NCBI GenBank assembly: GCA_021463865.1
Contig: JAJTXY010000001.1
Span: forward strand, 369,896-433,895
Direction of reading: 5' to 3'
From: Anaerolineae bacterium
GTDB taxonomy: Bacteria > Chloroflexota > Anaerolineae > Aggregatilineales > J027
Length of the DNA stretch: 64,000 nt
Part shown: piece after piece, positions 1 to 9,401 of the stretch
Position numbering within the stretch: position 1 is the stretch's first letter
Layout of the letters: each line of letters starts with the position of its first letter
Notes under the pieces: generated by a model
The model's input: only the letters and a program-made list of their open reading frames with translations
What the model was told of the DNA's origin: nothing
Database searches by the model: none
Position numbers and translations under genes: made by a program

Positions 1-1
1 A

Positions 2-52
2 AACTTGCTTTACTATGCCATGCTGGTGTCTGGTATGAGCCGCCGCGATTAG
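2..52 (+). CDS. 3' end of an upstream gene (partial)
   Basis: An open frame runs in from the left edge and stops with TAG at 50-52; its last residues read NLLYYAMLVSGMSRRD. A rho-independent terminator follows 23 bases later, which supports a real gene end here. Too little is visible to name the protein. The frame choice is inferred from the terminator position only. Confidence 0.45.
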   Translation, partial: NLLYYAMLVSGMSRRD

Positions 53-75
53 GCTCGGCTCACTGAACTTTGCAG

Positions 76-110
76 AACGCCATTGTCTAGTGTTAGCAGT
101 GGCGTTTTTT
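76..110 (+). terminator. Intrinsic terminator of the upstream gene
   Basis: A 10-bp stem (AACGCCATTG at 76-85 with CAGTGGCGTT at 97-106, one G-T wobble) is followed by a T run to 110. It separates the gene entering from the left from glyQS. Confidence 0.8.
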
Positions 111-124
111 GATTGGGCACTTCG

Positions 125-153
125 TTGTGGGGATGCCGTTCTTGATTTATAAT
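125..153 (+). promoter_or_regulatory. Candidate promoter of glyQS
   Basis: TTGTGG (125-130) and a perfect TATAAT (148-153) are separated by 17 bases, just after the upstream terminator. The predicted start of transcription near 160 lies upstream of the ATG at 203 and downstream of most of the alternative TTG at 164. Confidence 0.6.
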
Positions 154-202
154 CTGCCCGCACTTGCATTCATTCCCTGAACTGAATATGAGGTTAACAC
201 GC

Positions 203-3200
203 ATGGCGAACCCCAAAGCGTTGTCTTTCCAAGATGTTGTAATGAAACTAGACCAATTTTGGGCTGAACAGGGGTGTTTGCTTTGGCAGCCCTATAACAT
301 TCAAGTCGGGGCTGGTACGAACAACCCCGCAACCCTGCTGCGTGTGCTGGGGCCAGAGCCGTGGTGGGTGGCCTATATTGAGCCAAGCATCCGGCCTGAT
401 GATGGTCGCTATGCGGAAAATCCCAACCGTATGCAGTCTTTTTATCAATATCAGGTCATTCTCAAACCCGATCCCGGCAATCCCCAAGAAATTTATCTAA
501 AAAGCCTAGAAGCCATCGGTATTGACCCCCGTCAGCATGACATCCGTTTTGTCGAAGATAACTGGGAAAGCCCCGCTCTCGGTGCATGGGGCTTGGGCTG
601 GGAGGTCTGGCTAGATGGGCAAGAAATTACCCAATTTACCTATTTTCAGCAGGCAGGTGGCATGACGCTTGACCCGGTTTCCGTCGAAATCACCTATGGC
701 GTTGAGCGTATCGTATTGGCCTTGCAAGATGTGGCCGCGGTGTGGGATATACGGTTTGCGTCGGGCGTGACCTATGGCGACCTGTACCGCGAAAGTGAAA
801 TTGAACACTGCCGCTATTATTTTGAAATCGGTGATGTACAGGGTCTCAAACAAACCTACGAAATCTACTCCAGTGAGCATAAACGGGCGCTCGAAGCTGG
901 GGCGTTGATTCCAGCCTATGATTATGTGTTGAAATGTTCGCACCTGTTTAATGTCTTGGATACACGCGGGGCAATTGGTGTAACCGAACGCGCCTATTAT
1001 TTCCGCCGAATGCGTGATATGACCCGCAATGTTGCCAAAGCCTTTGTTGAACAGCGTGAGCAAATGGGCTATCCGCTACTGCAACGCAAAACCCCTTGGA
1101 CAATCAAGCCGGAGGAAAAATTCACCATCACCTCCATGTCACAGCCAGCCAAACCTGCGGATGTGCTATTAGAAATCGGCGTGGAAGAAATGCCGTATGG
1201 GGATGTGGCGACAGGAATTGAACAACTCAAGGCCCAAGTTCCGGCTCTATTAGGTAATCTCTTTTTGGAGCACTCCGGGGTGGAGGTTTATGGCACACCG
1301 CGCCGCCTCGCTGTCTTGGTACGTCAGATGGCAACCCATCAAACCACTCGTACTATTGAGGCCAAAGGCCCACCCGTCAGCCGCGCCTTTGATGACAAGG
1401 GCAACCCCACCAAAGCTGCCGAAGGATTTGCCAAAGGGCAGGGTGTTCTGTTGAGTGATTTGCAGCGTAAATTCATTGATGGCGGGGAATATATTGTCGC
1501 GAATGTGACCCACGATGGTCAACCCGCGATGGAAGTGCTGGCAAAGGCCTTACCAGAACTCATTGCTAATATCAAATTTGATAAGTCCATGCGCTGGAAT
1601 AGGTCGGGGATTGCCTTTTCCCGCCCAATTCGCTGGCTGGTGGGCTTGTATGGCGATCAAGTAATTGCCTTTAATTATGCGGATGTCCATTCAGGCAAAA
1701 CCAGTCGCGGCTTGCGTCCACTGGGGTCGCCTGAAATCCCTTTGAAGGATGCAGCCAGTTATTTGGAAACCCTCAAAGCCAATGGCATCACGCTTGACTC
1801 TGAACAACGACGCGAAATCATTTGGCAGCAGGTGATTGCGCTGGCAAACGAGGTCGGTGGTAAGGTGGCGGAAGACCCCGGTTTGTTGGATGAGGTCGTC
1901 AATCTTATCGAACAGCCGACGGTGCTGCGTGGGGAATTTGACAAGAAATTCCTTGATCTGCCACGTGAAGTGCTAGTGACAGTGATGCGGAAACATCAGC
2001 GGTATTTCGCAGTAGAAGATGAACACGGTCAACTCCTGCCCTATTTCCTTGCTGTGCGGAATGGGGATGATTTGCATCTTGATAAGGTCACGCACGGCAA
2101 TGAGCATGTCTTGGTGGCCCGTTTTAGTGACGCGGTCTACTTCTTTAACTCGGATCGTGAGCAACCGCTCGAAAGTTATTTGCCCCGCCTCGGTACGCTG
2201 ACCTTCCAAGAAAAACTAGGTTCGATGCTCGATAAAAACAACCGTGTTGCAACGATGGTTGACCCCTTTGGCGAACTGCTCGGTGCGGCGGTTGATGTCA
2301 TGCCGATTGTACGGCGTGCTGCCCAACTTGCCAAAGCTGACCTTGCAACTCAGATGGTGGTCGAAATGACCTCGCTGCAAGGGGTGATGGGTCGGATTTA
2401 TGCCACATTGGGTGGTGAGTCACCGGAAGTCGCCAACGCCATTTTCCAACACTGGCTGCCGCGTAGTGCCGATGATATTTTGCCCAGCGGCGCACCGGGG
2501 ATTCTATTGGCCCTGTTAGATCGTTTGGATAGCCTTGTCGGATTGTTTGCAGTCGGCCTTGCCCCAACCGCTAGTGCTGATCCCTTTGCACTGCGTCGGG
2601 CTGCGTTGGGGGTTATCCAAATTTTGCTGGATCAGCGGCTGGAGCTTGATTTGCGCGATGCCATTCAACTTGTTGCACGCTATCAGCCAGTGGATGTCAG
2701 CGATGAGGCGAAGGCCGCCGTTATGGAATTTATCATTGGACGTCTGCGGGTATGGCTGGTTGAACAAGGACAGCCGCGTGATGTAATTGAAGCGGTCTTG
2801 GCAGAACAGGGCCATAATCCCGTGCGTACTGTGACGGCGGTTCATGAACTGCGCCAATGGACAGAGCATGAAGATTGGGCCGGAATTTTGGACAGCTATG
2901 CGCGATGTGTGCGTATCAGTCGGGATAAACCGACCTATACCCTGCACCCCGAAAAATTCACCCTTGAGGCTGAAAAAGCCCTGTTTGAAGCCTATTTCAC
3001 CTATAACCGCCGCCTGCACCCGATTGAACATAATGTGGGCCGTTTCTTGGCGACCTTCATCAACATGGTGCCCGCCATTACCGACTTCTTTAAGGAAGTC
3101 ATGGTTATGGATGAAAATCAGGCCGTGCGTGAAAACCGCCTTGCGTTGCTGCAACATATCGCGGCAATGGCGCATGGTCGGGCTGATTTAAGCAAATTGC

Positions 3201-3211
3201 AAGGGTTCTAG
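203..3211 (+). CDS. glyQS: Glycyl-tRNA synthetase, fused alpha-beta chain
   Basis: Charges tRNA-Gly in the cytoplasm. The protein (about 1002 residues) joins the two subunits of the bacterial alpha2beta2 enzyme in one chain. The alpha-type catalytic part comes first (residues 1 to about 300) with class II signatures such as [20 protein letters not shown] and the segment [10 protein letters not shown]. The beta-type part begins near residue 313 with [13 protein letters not shown] and runs to a C-terminal helical anticodon-binding region. Fused enzymes are known in several phyla, so this is not a frameshift. I chose the ATG at 203 because GAGG lies 9 bases upstream at 190-193; a TTG at 164 and ATG at 188 are in frame but without a good site. 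Housekeeping gene, apparently monocistronic, closed by a hairpin at 3226. Confidence 0.96.
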   Translation: MANPKALSFQDVVMKLDQFWAEQGCLLWQPYNIQVGAGTNNPATLLRVLGPEPWWVAYIEPSIRPDDGRYAENPNRMQSFYQYQVILKPDPGNPQEIYLKSLEAIGIDPRQHDIRFVEDNWESPALGAWGLGWEVWLDGQEITQFTYFQQAGGMTLDPVSVEITYGVERIVLALQDVAAVWDIRFASGVTYGDLYRESEIEHCRYYFEIGDVQGLKQTYEIYSSEHKRALEAGALIPAYDYVLKCSHLFNVLDTRGAIGVTERAYYFRRMRDMTRNVAKAFVEQREQMGYPLLQRKTPWTIKPEEKFTITSMSQPAKPADVLLEIGVEEMPYGDVATGIEQLKAQVPALLGNLFLEHSGVEVYGTPRRLAVLVRQMATHQTTRTIEAKGPPVSRAFDDKGNPTKAAEGFAKGQGVLLSDLQRKFIDGGEYIVANVTHDGQPAMEVLAKALPELIANIKFDKSMRWNRSGIAFSRPIRWLVGLYGDQVIAFNYADVHSGKTSRGLRPLGSPEIPLKDAASYLETLKANGITLDSEQRREIIWQQVIALANEVGGKVAEDPGLLDEVVNLIEQPTVLRGEFDKKFLDLPREVLVTVMRKHQRYFAVEDEHGQLLPYFLAVRNGDDLHLDKVTHGNEHVLVARFSDAVYFFNSDREQPLESYLPRLGTLTFQEKLGSMLDKNNRVATMVDPFGELLGAAVDVMPIVRRAAQLAKADLATQMVVEMTSLQGVMGRIYATLGGESPEVANAIFQHWLPRSADDILPSGAPGILLALLDRLDSLVGLFAVGLAPTASADPFALRRAALGVIQILLDQRLELDLRDAIQLVARYQPVDVSDEAKAAVMEFIIGRLRVWLVEQGQPRDVIEAVLAEQGHNPVRTVTAVHELRQWTEHEDWAGILDSYARCVRISRDKPTYTLHPEKFTLEAEKALFEAYFTYNRRLHPIEHNVGRFLATFINMVPAITDFFKEVMVMDENQAVRENRLALLQHIAAMAHGRADLSKLQGF

Positions 3212-3225
3212 TCTGAATATTTAAG

Positions 3226-3257
3226 AGGGTGGGTCGAGTGGCCTGCCCTTTTATTTT
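3226..3257 (+). terminator. Probable terminator after glyQS
   Basis: AGGGTGGG (3226-3233) pairs with CCTGCCCT (3242-3249), including two G-T wobbles, and is followed by TTTATTTT. It lies between glyQS and the next start at 3277. Confidence 0.5.
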
Positions 3258-3276
3258 GGATAAACAAGGAAAAGAT

Positions 3277-3831
3277 ATGCGCTGGTATAACGAACCGCAG
3301 ATGTGGGCAGCACCAACCAACACGATTCGCTTTACAACCAATCCCAAGACCGATTTTTGGCGCAAAACCCATTCGGGAGCCATCGCTGATAATGGGCATT
3401 TTTATTATCAGACCGTTGCCGGAAACTTTACAGCCGAAGTGAAATTTAGCGGGCAATATCGAGATTTGTATGACCAAGCCGGATTGATGCTGCGCCATGA
3501 TGAAAGTACATGGTTGAAATGTGGGATCGAGTATGTCAATGGGGTCTATAATGCCAGTGTAGTCATCACCCATGATTACTCTGACTGGTCAGTGACCGCC
3601 CTCAAGGAAAATCCGGCGGCGATGTGGCTGCGCTTGGTCTGGCATCAACCCACCATCGAGGTTTATTATTCGCTGGACGGCGCGGTGTATAACATGATGC
3701 GCCAAGCCTATCTGACCACTGCCAATGAACTCCAAGTGGGTGTGATGGCCTGTTCACCGACAGGCAACGGCTTTGAAGCGACTTTTGAGCATCTCAAGAT
3801 TGAAAAACTTGAAAAGAATGAAAAAGCCTAA
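3277..3831 (+). CDS. DUF1349 family protein (concanavalin-like fold)
   Basis: The 184-residue product matches the DUF1349 pattern (relatives are sometimes called 'regulation of enolase protein 1'): a single beta-sandwich domain with the typical stretches DFWRKTHSG, NGHFYYQTVAGNF and DQAGLMLRHDESTWLKCGIEY. The family has a jelly-roll lectin/glucanase-like fold, but no enzymatic role is established. No signal peptide or membrane segment is visible, so it is probably cytoplasmic. ATG at 3277 is preceded by AAGGAAAAG; the longer GTG-started frame at 3229 overlaps the terminator hairpin and is unlikely. Its stop overlaps the stop of the convergent DUF4291 gene by four bases. Confidence 0.85.
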   Translation: MRWYNEPQMWAAPTNTIRFTTNPKTDFWRKTHSGAIADNGHFYYQTVAGNFTAEVKFSGQYRDLYDQAGLMLRHDESTWLKCGIEYVNGVYNASVVITHDYSDWSVTALKENPAAMWLRLVWHQPTIEVYYSLDGAVYNMMRQAYLTTANELQVGVMACSPTGNGFEATFEHLKIEKLEKNEKA

Positions 3832-4430
3832 GCCATGCCTAGCCGCTTGGCGATCTCATCCGGTACGGGATAAACACGCTCCGGCGGCAGTAATTTTTGG
3901 GCTTTATCGTATTCCCCATCCCGGCAAAACGCATGAATTTTGTGGGTGAGGGGCGTGTAATCTTTGATTTCGGTAATCCATTTCGTCGCATAAGCTTCAA
4001 TTAAGTGGCGGCTAATGCCTACCTGAATGGCGGAATATTCCAGTTTGGCTCCCCGCAGTGAGCGCTCCGGGTCCCACTGCACAATCACCCGCGCTTTTTC
4101 AAACTGTTCGCGCCACGCCTCGGTGCTGCCATAAATTTTATTTTCGGGGTGGGTAAGAACCGCCTCGCACAAGGCCGATTCCCACGCCTGCCGCCGAATC
4201 CGGATTGCCAAGATCATGGCTTGGTCGGATTTTTGCGCCCAATTGCTGCGCTCCATTAACCACAGAAATGACGGTTTTATCCACGTCATGCGTGTGAGTG
4301 AAAATGGGGCGACAAATTGTTGGGCCTCAATTGCAGGTAGGCCGATTTCTTTGCGATAGGCTTGATACACCACCAGCGTCTCACGGTCAAAATCAGCCCG
4401 GATTTCATAGATTTTGGGGCCGCTCATCAC
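3828..4430 (-). CDS. DUF4291 family protein
   Basis: A 200-residue cytoplasmic protein with the hallmark motifs of DUF4291: IRADFDRETLVVYQAY at the N-terminus and RMTWIKPSFLWLMERSNWA near residues 47-65, followed by the LAIRIRR and VQWDPER segments. The family occurs widely in bacteria and fungi, with no agreed biochemical function. It starts 17 bases after the stop of the DsbA-like lipoprotein gene and looks like the last gene of the kinase operon. Co-transcription with a signalling kinase and an exported thioredoxin-fold protein is seen but the functional link is unknown. Confidence 0.88.
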   Translation of the reverse strand: MMSGPKIYEIRADFDRETLVVYQAYRKEIGLPAIEAQQFVAPFSLTRMTWIKPSFLWLMERSNWAQKSDQAMILAIRIRRQAWESALCEAVLTHPENKIYGSTEAWREQFEKARVIVQWDPERSLRGAKLEYSAIQVGISRHLIEAYATKWITEIKDYTPLTHKIHAFCRDGEYDKAQKLLPPERVYPVPDEIAKRLGMA

Positions 4431-4447
4431 AAGGGCATCCTGAGATT

Positions 4448-5269
4448 TTAGGGTTGTACGGATTCGACCAATGCTTTGATTTCATTAAACGAAGCACGGG
4501 TTGTTTGGGAGCCATCACTGCTGGTAAAGAATTGCCAGTTATCACCCCTATCGGTGCTATACACAACCGTCGGAACGGAATTAATGCCGAGGTCGTTTCT
4601 CCGTTGTTCCATTTGTTGCATCACCTTACTTTGGGTGTCGCTGTCGAGACAAGCTTGGAATGATTCGGGATTCAAGCCTAAATCAATCGCTTTTTCGATC
4701 AGGCGACCTTGTGTGAATTCTTGGCGACCTTCTCGTGATTGGATGGTATAAAGCTCGCTGCGATATTCCCAAAACGCACCCTGTTCACCCGCGCATAGGG
4801 CCGCTTTACCTGCTGTTTGGGAATACTCACCACCGACAAAGGTCAGAATATTAAAGGTGTAGAGGGCTTGCCCTGTACGTACCATTTCGGTGATGATACG
4901 TTCAGCTTCAGGGGCATACTCCGTGCAGTGGGGACACGAAAAATCGGCATATTCCGCCAAAATAATCGGCGCATTCGGATTGCCAATATAAGGTGTGCCA
5001 TCTTCCAACACCCCACGCACCACTTCCGGTGCAACGTCCGGAGCAGGAACTACAAACCGACCTGTTGCGGACGCGGCGTCTACATCTAGGGGGATTCCTG
5101 CAAACGCTGGATAACGGGATGCGTCATCTAAAGGGTTGTGGGCCGCTACTGGTTCGCCGACCTCGACACCACTGCCACCACCAAAGTTGCTGTCCATTCC
5201 GATATTGAGAAAACTACATGAGATCAAGGCTAGAACGCAAGGTAGATAGATCAAATTTCTTAGCTTCAT
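4448..5269 (-). CDS. DsbA-like thioredoxin-fold lipoprotein
   Basis: An exported thiol oxidoreductase of 273 residues. The N-terminus has a lipoprotein signal ending in LISC (lipid-modified Cys18), then a Gly/Ser linker. A DsbA-type domain starts near residue 95 with C112-P-H-C115 and a later SVPT loop carrying the cis-proline. CPHC is the classical DsbA motif, so oxidation of thiols in exported proteins is plausible, although cysteine-poor Chloroflexota envelopes make the substrate unclear. ATG at 5269 has GGGAGAG upstream; the open frame reaching 5365 runs into the kinase gene. It follows the kinase by 16 bases, so the two are co-transcribed. A related domain occurs in the fusion protein at 17148. 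Confidence 0.87.
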   Translation of the reverse strand: MKLRNLIYLPCVLALISCSFLNIGMDSNFGGGSGVEVGEPVAAHNPLDDASRYPAFAGIPLDVDAASATGRFVVPAPDVAPEVVRGVLEDGTPYIGNPNAPIILAEYADFSCPHCTEYAPEAERIITEMVRTGQALYTFNILTFVGGEYSQTAGKAALCAGEQGAFWEYRSELYTIQSREGRQEFTQGRLIEKAIDLGLNPESFQACLDSDTQSKVMQQMEQRRNDLGINSVPTVVYSTDRGDNWQFFTSSDGSQTTRASFNEIKALVESVQP

Positions 5270-5285
5270 GTTTCTCTCCCTACAC

Positions 5286-7886
5286 TTAATTATTTGGATT
5301 GGTGAGGATGTTGGTGCAGTCAAAATTGCCTTCATTGGCCCGTTGCAGATAGGGTGCGAATTCATCGCTTAGGTCGCTTTGGGTGATAACCGCTACATCG
5401 GCAAGAGCGTCCGACATACGATCTGTTTTTCGCCGTACATCGGCCCGCAGCAAATAAAGCGCAATAAAACTCGGATCGCGTTCGATGGCTTGGCTGTAGG
5501 CGGTTTCGGCGTCTTCATATTGCCCCAAATTGCAATAGGCCAAGCCCCGTACCATATAGACCTCAGCAAGGTCAGGGTCAATGCTGATGGCTTGGTCGGT
5601 ATCGGCAATCACGGCATTAAATTGGCCTAAAAACAGATTACCAGCAGCGGAATTAAACCATGTGTAGACCAAATCAGCATCCCGACCATAAACCGCTTGC
5701 AGAATGCGATTTGAAAAAGTGGGATCAGGAAATTGACGAGCGATGGTTTCGTTCGCGGCAATCGCATCTTCAATTCGACCTTCCCGCAGCGACACTAGAA
5801 CCTGCACAATATAGGGGAAATTGGTGGTTGGTGTTTCTGTTTGAGCGATGGACTCGTCGCTGGCCTGTTTCGCCTCCGTATATTTGCCTTCAAAGTAGAG
5901 TGAAATACTTTCTAGAGCAAGTGGAAACCAATCTCCCGGACGTAGTTCAGCCGCCTGCCGATAGGCTGTACTCGCCTCGGTCAATTCATCAGCAAAAACG
6001 GCTTGCAGTCCCTTTAAAACATAGGGTGTGGCCCACCGATCTAGAGCCTGCCGTTCAGCCAATAACAGGGCGGTATTCACATCTTCTCTGGCTTCGACCC
6101 GATTGCCTGTACGTTGGCGTAGCGTGCTGCGGGCCGCATACAAAATAGGGCTACGTTCGGCCTCAATCGCGCGGTTGATGGCCTCAAGTGCCACATCTGG
6201 CTGGCGGAAGGATGTCAGATAGCGATAGTAGTCAGCGGCGATGCTGGTGCCAATGATAGTAGCGGTATCTATCGGGCCGATTTCATCCGCAATTGCCAGC
6301 GTAACAGCCGTTTCATAAACATTGCCATCGGCAAACTGCAAAATGCCACAGGCCGAAATAATGATTGGGGCGATGGATTGGCGACGTTCGTTGTTGAGTT
6401 CAATCCGCACATTGATGAGTTTAGCAAGATCATCGGGGGTAAGCTGAAGATTGCTAAATCCATTCGACGCATCCGCCACCCCTAACTGGATTTCGAGTTG
6501 AATGAGGTCGTTGGTATAGTTCCCCCAGACAATTAAGGGGGCATTGTTTAATAAGGCTGCTTCGTGGGCCGCTTCGGCTGTAGTGATGACACGCGGATAG
6601 GCGCGGACCCGAATGTTAGAAAACACCACATCGCGTTCCAGTTTTTGCTGCAAGTCGTCCACAATAAAACGTGCGACATCACGTTCATCCCCGCCGGTCT
6701 GCTCCGGATTTGCCACCAGTACCAATACCTCACCATCGGCAACCGGGTCAATTTTGACAGGCCCTTTGGGGGTATCGGATGTATCAGACGCCTTGTCATC
6801 ATTGTCTTGTGGCAAGGCGAACCACGCGCCGCCGATGATCGCCACCCCAAGCAATACTGCTGCGATAATGGCCCATGCCGGGAAGCGACGAGCTGATTTT
6901 TCGACGGGCGCGGCAACGGTGGTTTGACTAGTGGGGGTACTCAGGATCGGATTCATAATCTGCACATTGATTTCGGGGAAAGCAGCCGAGGTGGGTGTTC
7001 TGAAGCGTGATTCCTCCGAGGTAGGGGCGGGTTTGGTGACTGGCCCACTCTGCGAACTGGAGAGTTTAATCCCGGACATCATGGCTTCCAGTTCCGCACC
7101 GATCTGCCGCACGCTGGGAATGCGATTGTCGGGGTCTTTTTCTAACATGCGCCGAATCAGATTTACCAATGCTTCGGGCACATCGGATCGTAGGCTCTGT
7201 AGATCGGGGGCGGGTTTCTGCATGATGGCAAATAAAAGAGCGGCTTGGGAATCCTCATTAAAGGGCCGCCGACCTGCCAACATCTCATACAACATCACGC
7301 CAAAAGCCCAAATGTCGCTGCGAGCATCCAATTGATGACCAGAGATAGCTTCGGGGCTAAGATAAGCGGACGTTCCCATGACCATACCCGTCTGGGTGAG
7401 TTCACTGCCTGCCTGCCATGCGAGGCCAAAATCGGTTAGGCGCGGTGTACCATCTTCGGCAATCAGCACATTGGCGGGCTTGAGGTCGCGGTGGACGATA
7501 TTTAAACGATGTGCGCGAGTGAGGGCGTCGGCGAGATCGAGGGCGATTTCCATGACCCGCTTGATGGGTAGTTGGGGCTGTTCCAATAACAGATCACGCA
7601 GCGTGCCACCCCCCACGTATTCCATCACGATGTAATGACGGCCTTCTTCTTGGGCCATTTTAATGACTTTAACAATGTTGGGGTGGTTGAGTCTTGCCAG
7701 CAATTCACCCTCACGGGCAAACCGCTGTAGCTGGTCAGGGTCTTGGGCAACGATTTCCGGCTTTAACACTTTGATGGCGACGGGTTGTTCGGTGGTGCGA
7801 TCAATGCCTCGATAAACATCGCCCATGCCACCGCCTGCTAGAAAACTCCCCATCTCAAACCGATTGGCAATAACCTGCTGGCTCAT
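5286..7886 (-). CDS. Membrane Ser/Thr protein kinase with extracytoplasmic TPR domain
   Basis: A Hanks-type (PknB-like) kinase of 866 residues. Seen in order: glycine loop LAGGGMGDVYRG (residues 16-27), VAIK lysine 39, catalytic HRDLKPAN (H132-R133-D134), DFG at 152-154, SPEA near 177-180; a Pro/Ser/Thr-rich juxtamembrane stretch; one transmembrane helix at about 336-358; an outer region with a Rossmann-like stretch (GEVLVLVANPEQTGG, then NAPLIVWGNY near residue 460); and C-terminal tetratricopeptide repeats to the end. All catalytic residues are present. The outer half probably senses or binds a partner. It heads an operon with the DsbA-like lipoprotein and DUF4291 genes and has an extended -10 promoter upstream. 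Confidence 0.95.
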   Translation of the reverse strand: MSQQVIANRFEMGSFLAGGGMGDVYRGIDRTTEQPVAIKVLKPEIVAQDPDQLQRFAREGELLARLNHPNIVKVIKMAQEEGRHYIVMEYVGGGTLRDLLLEQPQLPIKRVMEIALDLADALTRAHRLNIVHRDLKPANVLIAEDGTPRLTDFGLAWQAGSELTQTGMVMGTSAYLSPEAISGHQLDARSDIWAFGVMLYEMLAGRRPFNEDSQAALLFAIMQKPAPDLQSLRSDVPEALVNLIRRMLEKDPDNRIPSVRQIGAELEAMMSGIKLSSSQSGPVTKPAPTSEESRFRTPTSAAFPEINVQIMNPILSTPTSQTTVAAPVEKSARRFPAWAIIAAVLLGVAIIGGAWFALPQDNDDKASDTSDTPKGPVKIDPVADGEVLVLVANPEQTGGDERDVARFIVDDLQQKLERDVVFSNIRVRAYPRVITTAEAAHEAALLNNAPLIVWGNYTNDLIQLEIQLGVADASNGFSNLQLTPDDLAKLINVRIELNNERRQSIAPIIISACGILQFADGNVYETAVTLAIADEIGPIDTATIIGTSIAADYYRYLTSFRQPDVALEAINRAIEAERSPILYAARSTLRQRTGNRVEAREDVNTALLLAERQALDRWATPYVLKGLQAVFADELTEASTAYRQAAELRPGDWFPLALESISLYFEGKYTEAKQASDESIAQTETPTTNFPYIVQVLVSLREGRIEDAIAANETIARQFPDPTFSNRILQAVYGRDADLVYTWFNSAAGNLFLGQFNAVIADTDQAISIDPDLAEVYMVRGLAYCNLGQYEDAETAYSQAIERDPSFIALYLLRADVRRKTDRMSDALADVAVITQSDLSDEFAPYLQRANEGNFDCTNILTNPNN

Positions 7887-7925
7887 TACTTATACCCCCA
7901 CACGTACTTCGATAATTACGCAGGC

Positions 7926-7934
7926 ATTGTAGCA
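7926..7934 (-). promoter_or_regulatory. Extended -10 promoter of the kinase operon
   Basis: On the minus strand the sequence reads TGCTACAAT, an extended -10 element (TG-n-TACAAT), about 40 bases before the kinase ATG. No convincing -35 is seen, as expected for this promoter class. Confidence 0.5.
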
Positions 7935-7966
7935 TGAGGCATCAAAATGGGGAATTTCAGTGAGTG

Positions 7967-9301
7967 TCAATCTGCTTTTTTCTTGCGTGTGCCATCGGGC
8001 TTGACCTTGAGCAGCAAATCTTTGACCTCGACAATCTGCACGGGTTCACCTTTGGCAATTGCTACCCCGTCATTGGACTCCGCTTTCCATAGTTCACCAT
8101 TGATAAACACCATACCATGTGGTTCAAGGGCGACCCGTACCTCACCGACTTGTCCAATCATATGCGACATGCCCAATAGCGGGGCCTGATTGCGGACGCG
8201 CATCACAAAATAGACCGAGATGATGCCTAATGCGGCGACCAGCGCACTTTGCCCGATCAAAATCGGAATCGAGATTTTGCCGAACTGCCGTACATCATCA
8301 TTGTTGAATAGAATCAATCCTCCGACAGCAATCGAAATCGCGGCGGCGGTGGAGAGCGCACCAAACGAGTGTGGGGTAATTATTTCAACTACCAATAGGG
8401 CAAAGGCTAACCCCACAAATATCAGGCCAAGCCAATTGATAGGCAGGACGCCTAAGCCATACAGCGAGAGGAGAAGGCAGGCCGCGCCAATGGTACCCGC
8501 TGCCCAACCTCCCGGCGCACGCATCTCCAAAATGATCAGAATAACGCCCAAACTGAGCAGGGTAAATACAATGGTGGGGTCGGTCAAAATCAGCAACAGG
8601 CGTTCAATCAGGCTCATATGCAGGGTGCGAATCGGTAAGCCCGTTAACTCAAGGGGGAAGAATTCGCCGCGTACATCCGCGACGGTTGTACCATCCATTT
8701 GGGCAATTAAATCCCGGTTGTCGGTGGCGATGTAGTCAATCAGGCCCACTTGTAGGGCTTCATCGGCGGACACGGCCTCAGCGTCCGTGATGGTACGTTC
8801 GGCCAGATCAACGGCTTGGGGGCCACGTCGTTCTGCTAGACTGCGGGCCATTGCGGTCAACACCTCTTTGACCTTACGATCTGCCGTTTCGTTGAGGTCG
8901 CTGCCATCACTGTTGATTGGACTCGCTGCCCCGATGACCGTTTCAGGCGCCATCGCCGCTACATGACCCGCTAGGGTAATGAGTGTGCCTGCCGAAGCGG
9001 CCATTGCCCCGCGCGGCGCGACATAGACCACAACGGGTACCCGTGAGCCACGCAGGTTTTTTACGATGTCTTCCATTGTCGAAACACTGCCGCCGGGAGT
9101 GTCTAGGCGAATGATGACCAGTGTCGCACCATCCTCTTCCGCCTTTCCCAAGCCGCGTTCGATATAATCTTGCATGGCAGGGACAATCGGGCCATCGGCT
9201 TCCAAAATCAAAATATGAGCTTCATCGGCCTGCACGTTCGCCGGAACGAAAAACCACCCTAGCAGCATCAGCAAAATGACTAATAATAAACGACGGGCCA
9301 T
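7967..9301 (-). CDS. NfeD-family membrane-bound serine protease (ClpP class)
   Basis: A 444-residue envelope protein. A signal peptide (cleavage likely after ANVQA, residue 25) leads into a ClpP/SppA-like domain containing DTPGGSV and PRGAMAASAGT; Ser103 is the likely nucleophile and Lys143 the likely general base, matching the Ser-Lys pair known in archaeal 1510-N. Four or five membrane helices occupy about 230-370, and a C-terminal OB-fold NfeD domain (GQVGEVRVALEPHG) about 375-440. The family cleaves membrane-associated proteins such as stomatins; no stomatin/SPFH gene is in this window, which is a departure from the usual gene pair. Transcribed singly, divergent from the gene at 9402. Confidence 0.92.
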   Translation of the reverse strand: MARRLLLVILLMLLGWFFVPANVQADEAHILILEADGPIVPAMQDYIERGLGKAEEDGATLVIIRLDTPGGSVSTMEDIVKNLRGSRVPVVVYVAPRGAMAASAGTLITLAGHVAAMAPETVIGAASPINSDGSDLNETADRKVKEVLTAMARSLAERRGPQAVDLAERTITDAEAVSADEALQVGLIDYIATDNRDLIAQMDGTTVADVRGEFFPLELTGLPIRTLHMSLIERLLLILTDPTIVFTLLSLGVILIILEMRAPGGWAAGTIGAACLLLSLYGLGVLPINWLGLIFVGLAFALLVVEIITPHSFGALSTAAAISIAVGGLILFNNDDVRQFGKISIPILIGQSALVAALGIISVYFVMRVRNQAPLLGMSHMIGQVGEVRVALEPHGMVFINGELWKAESNDGVAIAKGEPVQIVEVKDLLLKVKPDGTRKKKAD

Positions 9302-9365
9302 GTTCTACCCAAATCCTTTCCCTATATAATTCCCCTATCTATAATGGTAAACCCAAAGTTCGCGC

Positions 9366-9393
9366 TTCACTCCCCCCAGATTTGGGGTAGAAT
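9366..9393 (+). promoter_or_regulatory. Candidate promoter giving a leaderless start at 9402
   Basis: TTCACT (9366-9371), 16 bases, then TAGAAT (9388-9393). A start site 7-9 bases downstream would coincide with the ATG at 9402. Two TATAAT sequences (9325-9330 and 9340-9345) further upstream are alternatives. The gene lacks a well-placed Shine-Dalgarno sequence. Confidence 0.4.
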
Positions 9394-9401
9394 CCAACAC
9401 T

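Noticed and set aside
2516..3175. A 219-codon minus-strand frame
   Set aside because: Antisense to the beta part of glyQS; no coding evidence.
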